In this document: piece by piece, positions 1 through 11,412 of the stretch | How positions within the stretch are numbered: position 1 is the first letter of the stretch | Layout: each line of letters begins with the position of its first letter | DNA from: Montifringilla adamsi | Lineage: Eukaryota > Chordata > Aves > Passeriformes > Passeridae | Assembly: GCA_017590115.1 (NCBI GenBank) | Contig: JAGGNK010007448.1 | Span: 4,008,815 to 4,072,814 of the forward strand | Length of the DNA: 64,000 nt | Direction of reading: 5' to 3' | Notes under the pieces: generated by a model | Database searches by the model: none | What the model was told of the DNA's origin: nothing | The model's input: only the letters and a program-made list of their open reading frames with translations | Made by a program: the position numbers and the translations under genes

Positions 1-3000
1 TCCCCCTGCTCTTGTCCTTGTGGGTGGTGTCACAGTGCCACTTTTTGGCAAGCTTTCCTGGAGCCACCAAGAGCATCTGGCACACAGGACTCCTCAAGGA
101 GCACCCCGGCCTCTCCCCTTCAGGGAGCCTCAACATCCTGCTACACCTATTTTCTCCACACAGCATCACCTGCCAGTGGTGTCGGCCCCTGTGAGAGGTA
201 ATTGATTCCCTTCCCCTTTCCAGCCCTAATTAAAACACACCATATTAAACCTGAATGCATTGGAAACAATTAGCTCCCTCTTTTGTCTCCTCGTTCGAGC
301 CGGCAACGCGAGGCAGCCAGGTGTCACGTTCAACAAATCTCCATCAAGTGATTTCTCTGGAAGGAAATGAAGTTTGAAGAACTCCTCTGCTGCTCCTGAC
401 GCTTTGGCTCTGACCTTCTCCTGCTCCCAGCTTATCTCCATGGAGATGCTCATTTTGCAGATTGGCTCCATCTTCTGCCAGCAGCCGCTCGTGGAGGCAG
501 GAGGCAGGGCCTGGGCAGGGGAGCGAGGCTGTTCCAAGGATTCAATCCCATCCTTTTCCACACTCCAGCACTTTAAAATGGACTGTGGTATTGATCATCC
601 TGCAGGAAAGGTGTGGCCTGGCCACTATGACCTTATCTAAACCCCAAAAGGGAGAATTTTAGCTTGAGTTAGAAGCTCCCACCCTACCACAGCAGTGACC
701 CTCACAGCCTCAAGGACAGGTCTGCACTTTGTTTTGGTAAAGCCTGACCACATCCAGGCTCTTGCCAGAGCTGGGAGAAAGAGGGGGTGTCTGTTCCACC
801 CTACACCCAGGAGGATAACTCATGTCTGCAGGAGAAATGTGCTGTGGAAGCACAGCATCCCTGCTGGGATTTGGGACACAGGGCTGCCTCCACTGCTGGA
901 GCTGGACATGATGGAGGTAAAAAAATAATGCTAGGGAAAGGGGGGAAAGTGAAAAAAAAAAAAAAAAACATATAACAATAGGTTACATCTGCAGAAGTCT
1001 CTAGAAAATGGGAAGTCCAATACAAAAATCCTGCTCCAAATCTCATGTAGACTTTATCTGACCTGATACCCACAAACATCTCCTGTGAGGGCTGAGGGGG
1101 ACCCACACCCTCCACATGGAAAGGAAGCATTAGCAGGACTAAGCTCAGTGCTCTCAGGAAAAGCACTTGTTAGGAAATTTCAACAAACCATTTTTCATTG
1201 GAAAATGCTGATTCTTTGAAACAGGCTTTTTGTGAGAATTAAAGGGCAATTTTTCCTCATTTTAGCAACTCTAAATATTGCGACAGCTTTAAGTGAGAAG
1301 AGAAACTAAGAAAAACCCTGCTTGAAAGTTGGTTTTTTATCCCCTTGTTTCAGGTTGTAACTTTATTATGATGAAAACCAAAAGAAAATCAAAACAAATG
1401 TTGTTAAAGAAAAGGAAACTTTTAAGACTGCTGTAAAAATGAAATCCATTGATCTGACTAGAGGTATTTTTCCCCAGTGTTTGCTCCTACAATTTTTATT
1501 TTAACTTCAGGTACTTGAGAGAGAAAAGGGATGGAGAGATCCCAGGAGAAGGAGAGAAGGCTCAGCTGAGCCTGTGGGCCAGGCTTTGTGTCTGCAGCAG
1601 CAGCTGTGGTGAATGACAAATTACAGCTTCTCAGGACTTTGGGTACCACAGGCAGAATTCATTTATGGGCCAAACCACTCCCCTGGTGTGCCTGGGATCA
1701 GCTGCAGGGAGGGAATGGGGTCAGCAGGGCCCAGGGCTTGTTCTCCAGCCCAGTTGTGGGGTGTCATGAAATGTGGGAGGAGCGAGAAGGTGGTGCCTGA
1801 GACTTTGCCTAAGTTTCCCCTGAATTTCAATGCCAACTCAAGTGTCAGAGCACTTGCCAGCCAGATGGCACCTTCTGAAGCTCTCCCACCTTCACCCAGG
1901 CTCCAAGGGGTGCAGTGAAGCTGCAGGCAAGTGTCTCTTCCTTCTGTCCTCAGGGATTTCACAGCCCTGCGGTTCTGTTCTGGAGTGAGCTGAGAGCTCC
2001 AGGGCTCTTGCATCTCCTTTTCTGTTGGCAAGGGCAAATCTGAGCATTGACATGAAGCCCCCTCCTATCTGCAGAAGCCGCTCTCTTTTTTCTCAACACC
2101 ACTTCTGCTTCCTTCTGCCTTGCTTATGCTGTCACATCAGCCATCCCTCAGGGAGTTACAGCACTGTCTCATCTCTCCATCAGTCCTGTGCAGTCGTTGG
2201 TAGAAGCAACAAGGACTTTCCTTGTTTATTTGTTCTGCAAAGTTTACTTGGAGATGGATTTGTTGTTGTTGTTGTTTTTTTACAAAGACTTATTGAAGAA
2301 AGTAAGTTGGAGTTGGAAATATTCACAGCAAGGGGGAAACTTCGTTTCCCATGAACTCAGCATTTGGTGGAGTTAAAACAATGAGTAGCAAGATGAAAAA
2401 GCAGAATGTGTTTGAATCTTTAGGATACAGCTTCTCTGAGAACAGGCTGTAAGGTGGAGTGGGGCACAACCTCAGCCCTTTTGTTGCCACTCACATCTGT
2501 CAGTCCCTCTCCAAGGCAGGTTCTCACTACCCAGTGGGATCAGTGAGAAGGGCTCTCAATCAGTACAAGCCAAAATCAAATGTGTTGCTGTTGTGCCAGG
2601 AACTGTAAGCCTTGCCTGTTGCAAATCAGCTCTAGTTCTTATGATTTATGTTTTTCTGGCAATTTCTGATCCCACATAAAGCTGAGAATATGGCTGCAGT
2701 CTTCAATCCCCTCTAAAGAAGAAGTTGTCTCCTTTTTAATTAGCTTTTCATGTCAGGACAACATGGGCTGGCAATAAAAACCATAGGAGAGATCCTTCTC
2801 AGTGAAAATGTGCTGGTGATGGAGTGAGTTGAAAGAGAGGAGAGGGATGGGGAGTGAGGGGAAGGAGGAAATAAGAAGCAGGAAGATCCTAGTGAGGAGG
2901 CAGAAAAATGCAGAGTTCCAGCTCTGACACTGAAGAAATGCTGGCTGGAGACCCAGCAGAGGGGACGAGCCAGCCCTTGTTAAAGGTCTCTTTGCAGGGT

Positions 3001-4730
3001 GATAATTTGGAAGATCAGAGCCTGGCAATGGAGCCTGGGTGGGAGCAGGAACATGCCTTCCTTCCCCTCCAAAGAGCAGAGGGAGCCACAGAACAACCAT
3101 ATGGAGCTGCAGCAGAGTTTGCCAGCACCTTCTGGTTCCTGAGGTCAGAACCAGAGTAAAGGACAGAGTGAGGCATGGAGCTGTTTTCTTTTTCAGCACA
3201 TGAAGTGAACTGAACTATGTGTTTTGGAGCTTGGATCTAAAACACCAGTGCTAAACTAGGAAACCTGTGAGCAGGACCAAAGGATGGGAATTTCTGGTCA
3301 AGTTTAGAGAATCCAAAGGCCTCTTTGGCAATCACACTTGCGAGTGAGGGCCAGAGCTTTGTGCAGGGCTCTCTCTTTTTTACTGAAAAAGCTTTTGAGA
3401 CCTCTTCCCTCGTGGAAGTGCTCCCTTGGGAAAAGGGAGACCATTGACAAGATTGGGTGTGGAGATGCGTCCCAACAGTCAATTTTCCCTTCCAGGCAGG
3501 ATCCTGGGCACTGTGCAGAAACTGCACACTCTCCATCCTTCCTGCTGAAGCCAGACCTGATGTGCCAAGGATGTGGGAGTGAGGGACTTGAGTGAGCCCT
3601 CACAGGGACTGAATTACTGCAAATCATGCAGGAAAAGCAATGATGGATTCTGGACTGTGCTCCATGAGTTCTTTATCCACTTTTTTGGGTAATTATTGTG
3701 TTAAACACCAGTGATGGAGAGGAAAGGACTCTCAGGTCCCTGGAGCACCCAGATCCCTGTGCACATTTACCTGCTGCAGTGCTGCTGGTGGTGTGGGGAG
3801 GAATTTACATTTATTTCACTAGCTTTGTGCTGAAACAAAGAGCACTGTGTAACCCATTTATCACAAACTACTCCAATTTCTATCTTAAGCAAGAGAGAAG
3901 TCAATTAACAAATGAAAACAGAGTGCCAAAACACTCTTTCTATTTAGATCACAAAATGGTCTGTAGTGGCACAGCATGACATTGTTTTCCAGAATGTGAA
4001 TTTGGAGATCACAGGGGAAAGGAACTCATTCTGGGATTCAAGCTTTGGAAATGGACTGTTATCTTTGCAATGATCTCCCTGCTTTTGTAACTCCCTCACC
4101 AACATTTTCTGGCTTCATGGATTTGTCTGCCCAACAGATGTGACAGAAAGAAATATTAGCTTTACAAATGGGGATAAAAATGACATATACTGAAAGCTAA
4201 AGCCAGTTAATGAGAAAGGATTTTCAAAATGTCACTCATCCTGTTTTCCACATTCAGTTTATATTTCTAAAAACTGGTATCCCTTTTCTTCCCATGGAAA
4301 GTCCATTTTCAACTTAAACTTCCTTCCATCGACTTCTAACAAAATAATTATCAGCTTCCAAATTAATTTAACTTGTTAGTCAAATTACAGCCCAGCAAAA
4401 AGGAAACCACAAATGTATTTATGGCTTTATTTAATCTTTATTAAGACTAACAAGGCTTGAGCAGAAATGATCTCTTGACAAAGCCATTAAGAGCACAGAC
4501 AAGATCACAGGTCTGTAACGCATCTGAAAGGGTACAGCAGAAAAGTCAAACGTTTGTCTTCTGGGAGGCAGTCAGAACCAGAGTATGCTGGAATTAAAGA
4601 AAAATAGAGGAACTGAAGGACAAGTCCTGCAATGGTTTGATAATTACTCATTGCTTTTTAAAGAAAGGCAACGGGTTTTTCGATGCCACGACTGATGGCC
4701 ACATTTCAAGGCACAGAGAAATTGTGCAAA
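1..4730. other. Gene-free single-copy DNA
   Basis: No frame here carries a domain I recognise, and no exon with convincing splice sites is visible. An uninterrupted A17 run lies at 952-968 and a short TTG repeat at about 2262-2280. From about 4100 to 4520 the sequence turns AT-rich, with many TAAT and TTTATT words, and looks more constrained than its surroundings; this impression needs an alignment. The rest is unremarkable mixed-composition DNA. Confidence 0.6.
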
Positions 4731-5012
4731 TCAGAATCTCAGAATGGTTTGGGTTGGAAGGGACCTCAAAGCTCATCCATTCCACCCCTGCAATGGGCAG
4801 GGACACCTCCCACTGTCCCAGGCTGCTCCAAGCCCTGTCCAGCCTGGCCTTGGAGAGTGCCAGGGATCCACGGGCAGCCCCAGCTGCTCTGGGCACCCTG
4901 TGCCAGGGCCTGCCCACCCTCACAGGGAGTAATTCCTTTCTAATATCCAATCTTCACCAGTTTTCTGTCAGTGTGAATCCATTCCCCCTTGTCCTGTCAC
5001 TCCCCACTCAGA
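4731..5012 (-). mobile_element. CR1 LINE, 3' end fragment
   Basis: The left edge shows the reversed CR1 tail repeat (tcagaatctcagaatgg), followed by the reversed 3' UTR with its usual landmarks: ggttgggttggaaggga-type words, the CCCTGCcatgGGCAGGGACA box, and the stretch about a lead item being summarised as lost value of the family's 3' end. It runs on to the reversed cttgtcctgtcact box near 4990-5008. The element is therefore inserted on the minus strand and lost its 5' part, as nearly all avian CR1 copies do. It has no coding capacity. The landmarks are clear and only moderately diverged, so the family call is firm; the subfamily is not determined. Confidence 0.93.
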
Positions 5013-8000
5013 GTTCATGTTGACTGTGCCTGTGTCAAATCCCAGCAGTTCAGGGTCCCTGGGTGATTTGGGCAAAGCCAGCTGTGCCAGCAGGACTTGG
5101 TGGCCTGAGGGGGGCACATCTCCTTATGTGGCACCAGACAGAGAAGTCCTCTCTGGCCCAGTTCCCACCAAAACACCCCCAGATCCATGTCTGACAGCAC
5201 CAAACATTTCTGGAGCCACGTGGGCAGAAGTGTCCAGGAAGGAAAGAGCCCCATTCCAAATCCCAGCTGGCTCCCTGGCTCCAGTGTGCACAGCCTTGCC
5301 TCTGAACCTTTGACTGATGGGAGGAGCTGCCAGCTCCTCTCAGAACTGAAGTTGTTCTTGCACTGCAGGGACTTCCAGCCATGTCCTCTTCCCCTGTCCC
5401 TGGCTTGCCCAGGTGCAAACCTGGGAGGTGATGTGTCTGGGGTCATCAGCTGAAGGGTTATAAAAGCTGCTGGTGTGAGCACAGTGCTGGGCTCTGAGAT
5501 GCCATCTGCTCAGCTCCCTGTCTTCAGGGAGACATTAACACAGCCTGAGGGCTTCCCTGTGTCTGACCTCCCTTCTGCTCTCTGCACAGAAACACAGCCC
5601 TTGGGCATCTCTGCTGCCTCAGTGTAAAATGGACTCAAATCCAGGACAAAACTGCAGTGGAAATCAAGCAAAAGCATGCAGGCCTTGCCTCAGCTTCAAG
5701 GGAATGCAGATCTCTGCAGAGCTTCCAGAGCCTTGGCTCCTCTGCCTGACCAAACCAGCAGCTTACTGCCTTGACCATCACAGGATCTCATCCTCTCTGC
5801 CAGCTCTGCTGCAGGCCAGGGAGGATAGGGAGATGTGAGGGCTCTGCAGGCCCACAGGGAGGGCTGAGATCAGAAGGGATTTGGGAAAAGGACAGGCATG
5901 AGCATGGGGCTCAGGCAGCCAGGATGTTAGCACAGCCAGAGCAGCCCCTTGTGAGTCTGGCTCCTTTCTCTGCCGTGTTCTGTGCTGATTTTCACACTGA
6001 AAGCTCCAGCTTTGCCAGCTCTTCAGCAGTCTAATCTTTTTTCCAGTCTCAGCTCGTGCCTACTAATGTGTTTCAGGCACAGAAATTTCATTAAGGCTGC
6101 CCTGATGTCCACAGGCTTTAGCCATGGACTTTATATTAAGTGGGTTTCATTGCAGCCAGTAAACAAATCACCCTCTGCTCCTGGGTGGGAGTGGAGGGCT
6201 GGGGATAGAGGAGGCACAAAGAAGAAAAAGAAGAAAAGTCCTTTCCATCCATCCAGGGTTGATATGGAAGAGCTACCCCATCCTCAGAAAAACAGACCAC
6301 AGAACTGCCTTTGAACTCTTTTGGAAAAAGCCCTAAAACCTTCTCTAAATTTTTATTATTTTTACTCTGAATTTAAATCCAACCATCATTTTCCAAACAG
6401 TCCTGGGCAAAAAGAAATCTTTTCCTTCCAGCAGAAGGAGATCTGCTCCCACGTGGGGTGTCCTCAGTGGAGCCTACAGAGCTCTGTGCATTCCTGACGT
6501 GGAGGGCCAGGGGTGAGAGGGAGCACCTTATCTGAGGCTAATCAGAACAGCATGCAACAAAAGGAGAAGCTGTCATCTCTTCCTTTCCCTCAGCCACTGC
6601 TTGATGGATCAATCAGATCAAAACATTTTCAGAGTCACTTTTTAGGAAGGAATTTTGAAGTATTTTCTTTTCCTCTAAAATGCTCCCATTTATAAAGGAA
6701 ATATGTAAAACTGAAACAAGTCCTTTAGGTTTGTAACAGAAATAAACCTCATTTTTCTCTCTGAGAGGACATACATTTGGCAATGGATGCAGCTCATCTG
6801 CAAGAGACAGAAGCTTCCTAAACATCCAGAATGAAATTCTTTCAAAATTCAGACAGCATCAAGCCAGTGAGTTCAATTTGCTCTTTGTTGGTATAATCCT
6901 GGTTGCATTTCCTTGAGGGCTGGAGCTTCAGAGCCCTGTTCAAGACCAGACAGTCTCAAAATAGATTTTGGATGATTATTGGGAGCAGGACACACTGCTG
7001 GGGCTGTGGTCCCTCTTGCAGGCAGGAGGTCCTGAGGTTTTTGTCTCTGTGTCCCACTGGAGAGCCTGAGAGCTGCTGGCTCTGGGATCACTCTCCCCTC
7101 TGGCTCTGAGCACTAAATGCTCTTGCTGTGACCCTCTGGGTATCAGGAATGCCATGGGAATGCTGGATGCAGGGATGCAGCAGGGGTCTGATGTGTTACA
7201 GCCTTTACAGGGAGAGGAGAGTGGGTTTCTTGCCTGAGCTCTGCAGAGTGCCCAAGGAAGAGAAGAAAAAACCCCAAAATTCGTGTTGCCTTTTTCTGGC
7301 CAACTGTAATTCCACGCCTGGGCCAGCTTACTCTGTGATGTCCAGATTTTATCATTTAATCACACAAACTTTGCTTCATCTGCCCATCCTGTGGGCTGGG
7401 GGTGCTAATTTATAAACTGAAACAAGTGTCTGTATTTAGCTCACACTCATTCTGCCTTTCTGGGGTGTAACATCCCTGCAGCATTCCAGCCTTGAGCTGC
7501 CTGAAGGTGCTGATCACTCCCAGCTGGAAAACAAGGAGTCTGGGAGTCCTGGCTTAGGCATCCCACTGGGAGGGAGAAGGGGCAGACAGCAGTGCTGGAG
7601 GTGCTTCTGGAGCTGGGAGTGCCCTCAGGGAGGAGATGGGATCATCCTTTAAGTCTGAGAAAAGGCAGCAGCTCAGCTGGGATGTCCCTGGTCACCCCCT
7701 TGGCAGCAGAGGACCCTTCATGTCTGTCCAGGAGCTCTGAGAACAGCAAATAAAATCCCTCAGGATGCTCCAGTGCCTGATGCCTGTCATTTAAATAATA
7801 TTTGACCTTATAGTACAGTCCTTATACCCTAGTCCTGCTCCCTGAGGGCCCACAGGGCTCATCCCTGCCCAGCTCTGCCTTGCTCTGCTCATACCATCAG
7901 GATTTTGCCTGGCTGCTGACGCTGTGCCAGTGCAAGCCGCTGTCTGCAGGCAGGGGCCGTGTTTGCATTGATTCTTCCAGCTGCCAAAGCAGAGCACGGA

Positions 8001-11000
8001 TTTTCCTTGAGATGTTTCCCCTTTTTGCAGCGTTAGAGTGATGGAAGGAGAGGAGGGATGGGGGAGAGAGGGAGGAAAGGGAAAGAAATGAGCAGAGCAG
8101 TGCTTGCTGCTGATGGGGAAGTGCCAGACAGGCTCTCCAGAGCACTGCCTAATGTGACCTACTTCAGTGGTCTGCAGAGAGGTATTTGTCTTGCAGCAGT
8201 TCTTTTTGGAGGAAAACAAACGATGATCTCAAGCAGCTCCAGAACAGGAACTTGATTTCCAAAGGAAACTCTGCCTTTTGTTTTGTGTTCAGCAGGGAAG
8301 GGAGGGATCAGGGCTTACCCTGGTTTATCACCCCCCTTCAGCACTGCTCAGCACCACAGTGACACACACAGGGGTGCAGGAAGTCTCTAGCTGTGGTGTA
8401 ATCCCAGTGCAGTGGCATTTTTGAGTTGCTGGAGTTTTATAATTCACAGGCTGTGTGTGCATAGAGGTCTCCTCTGTTGAGGGTCTGCCCAGTGACCTCA
8501 AATCTCCTTCCAGACTAAGAAAAAGTGAAAACTCTGGGGTAGCTGGGTCAGTGGAATGTTATCCTGTGTTTCCAGCGCTCTGGGAGACCTGGACTCAGCT
8601 GGAATTTTTAACAAAATCACTGTCTTTCTACCCTCTCTCCAAAAAACACAGGGACAGTGAATTGGGTTGTCCCTGACCCACAATTTTAGGGAGATGTGAA
8701 GAGGACCCAGGACTACAGGGCTTGTATCTCAGCCTGGGGAGCAGGGTGAGGCTCTCAGACAATCTCAATGCTCCTCAGTCAGGCAAAGACTCATGGCAGA
8801 TGTCCTGGATCCAGCAGGATACGAATCCCTCCAGCTGCCAAGAGATTTTGTCAATGCCCCTGGCCAGAGATTTATTTTAGCCTTTTAATACTTCCTGCAT
8901 AACGTTTTGTTACCCTTCCTCCTCTCTCTATTTTTTTTTTAATTCTCTTTTCCTGGAGCACTTTGATGTGCTCTCTGAATAGAGCTCCATGCAGCAAATG
9001 GCATCAGCAGACTGATAAATTAGGGATGAATTGGAGCTTGGGATTAGCTCAGGCCAGTAATTTAACCTGATACAGGAGATGTTTGCATTTGTTCTGTTCA
9101 TGCACCAATAGACAGCAGCTATCCTGGAAACCTGACACTTGTGGGCACTGCTCTCCCCATAAAGCACCCCTGTGGCAGCCCACAGTCGCTTCCCATTTGT
9201 CTCACCCCGGGCCATGCCGGGTGAGCCAGCTCTGGCAAAACCTTTTAGGAGGGGAGGGAATGGGAAATGAAATATTTACTTTTTGTTTTCGCTTGCTGGC
9301 GGTGAAAAGGTGTAGAGGGGACATTACAATCAGAATTATGCTGGGGAATAAAATAAGCAAAAACAGAAAAAAGCCAGGCATAAATTAGCAGTGTTTGCTT
9401 CCTGTGTGGCTGAGGGCAGTCTGCCTTACCCCAGTGCCACATAACACACCAGCATGTGCTTGGGAGCTGCTGGGCCATAAATCATAGGTGGCATTTAAAT
9501 GGACAGGAGGAAAGGCCACAGAGATGGAGGGGTGTCTGAGGAAGGGACTGCCCGAGGGGCAGCTGCAAACACGTCAGGAGGTGAGGCAGGAGGGGGAAAG
9601 GGGATTTTGAGGACTGGGGGCAGAGGTGACTGCTGGCAGGGTGAGTCAGGGGAGAAGCTGACCTCCAATCCTCGGCTTTTCAGGAGTACAGGCTGAGGAT
9701 GGCAGCCCTGTTTTGCCACACTTCAGGATTTCTAAATTACTTCTACGTTTTTCCCCCCTGTGAAACAGCAAAATGTTGTAGTATTCATTTTTCACTAAAA
9801 AGGTCAAGTTTTCGATTCTGCTTTCTCCTTCTGACAAGAGCTGACCAGAAAACCCAAGGCTTACACACTTTTACAGGATATCTTCATCCTATCCGAGGTG
9901 TCGATACAAAATCCTTTCCCTAAAATAGTCTGCCAAAAACTCTCAGTGATGAGGTTCATGCCTTGTGCCAAACCAGGATGACAGCCTGTGATCTCAAGAG
10001 GTGCCAAATTCACCCCAAAGGGGAGAGGGGCCTTTTCTTCACCTCAACCTCTGTGTGGGACACAGAGATGATGTTACTGTGACTCCGAGCACTGTAGGAC
10101 TCCAGGGGCTCTGTTCAAGGAGCCCTCTTGACTTTAGCAGGATTATTTCAGGAACAATGTTGTGAAATCACTCTCAGCTTTCCACCCCCTGGATATCACA
10201 GTTCAAATGTGCCTGCAGCCAAGGGAGAAAGTCCTTGTGTGACGGCAGCTTTTTGCAATGTTTCACTGTGCTCTACAAACTGCCACTGAAAGGTTACTGA
10301 TTTCTTTGGCATGGTCACCACACACTTTCTCACACTTCCAATAACAAGAGAACAACAAGGGCATTTGCTCTTTAGTGAAGTGCTGCAGTCGTGCTCTTTA
10401 GAAAGAGGACCTGAAAAAAGGAGTGTGACTCAAGTCAGGCTTAGGATCAATAAACAGACGTAGGGTCAGGGCTGGAGTAAAACTGGGGGATGGAGAAGGC
10501 AGGAAAATCTCAAGGAGAAGGGATTCAAGGACAAGGACAGATGGTTCTTCAGAAGAAAAGTGAAGCCTTTTGACAGAGCTGGTGGGTGGCTGGTGATGAA
10601 ACAGGCTCAGGACAGGGACGGCCAAGGTGCTCCAAGTCAGGACTGGAAGTGTTAATTCTGTTTGAAAAAAAAGCTTAATCCTGGCAGCTGGCAGTCTGGA
10701 GTGTCTCAAACTCCAGCACAGCTCTTGGCTCTGAGGTTTCCCTCCCGCAGGAACACAAGTCCCCTGCTGCAGAGGCAGATGCACGGGAGTCTGTTCCAAG
10801 AGTCAGGGCAAAGCAAGGGATGTGTCACAGCACCAGAGAGCCCTGACTCTCTGCACAGGGAAAGGCAGAACTGCTTCAGAGAGAGACTAACTCATCAGTA
10901 AAACATTAATTATCCTGATGACTCCATTCATTAACCTCTGAAGTGAGAGGAACTGGTCCCTCTCCCACTCTGGAGAATTTTAGCCCTTCCCAGCTTCAGC

Positions 11001-11203
11001 ACAGGAGTCCCATTTCAGAAATACAGCTACATGAACCTGTTAAAAATGGGGCAATCTGGGGAGCAAATATCCCACAAGGGCCAAAATCCCCCACAGGCAC
11101 CAATGCAACACCATTAATGTCAGCAGAACTTCTGCCTTTCCCAAACACTTCTGACTCCAGATGTGAACATCAGGATTGCTCTTCAGCAACTGTGCTTGTG
11201 ATG
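5013..11203. other. Gene-free DNA without recognisable CR1
   Basis: I see no gene and no recognisable interspersed repeat across this stretch. Composition alternates between CT/AG-rich blocks and short AT-rich islands. A TATA-like word (TTATAAAAG) sits at about 5458-5466 in GC-richer sequence, with an ATG about 30 bases downstream of the expected start and an acceptor-like pyrimidine tract ending in CAG near 5589; together these are too weak to call a promoter or gene. A TAAT-rich patch at about 10890-10935 is a small candidate for conserved non-coding DNA. Confidence 0.55.
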
Positions 11204-11221
11204 CCCCAGTTGTACTCTACC

Positions 11222-11252
<31 letters not shown>

Positions 11253-11328
11253 TCTTTTGGCCAGCAGAATATATGGATCAGTCCCACTGGGACTGCAAAT
11301 AATAGCTGGGTTGCCCCCAGTTGTCACC

Positions 11329-11360
<32 letters not shown>

Positions 11361-11412
11361 TCTTTTGGCCAGCAGAATATATGGATCAGTCCCACTGGGA
11401 CTGCAAATAATA
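11204..11412. repeat. Two-copy perfect tandem duplication around A-runs
   Basis: Two consecutive copies share the same layout: a CCCCAGTTGT word, a few bases, a pure A-run (26 As at 11222-11247; 27 As at 11329-11355), and then a 57-base segment (11248-11304 and 11356-11412). The two 57-base segments are identical base for base as far as I can check. The period is 108. Identity this complete suggests a recent duplication, by slippage or unequal exchange at the A-runs, or an assembly artefact. The A-run with a flanking unique segment also resembles the tail of a retroposed sequence, but no source element is recognisable. Confidence 0.9.
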
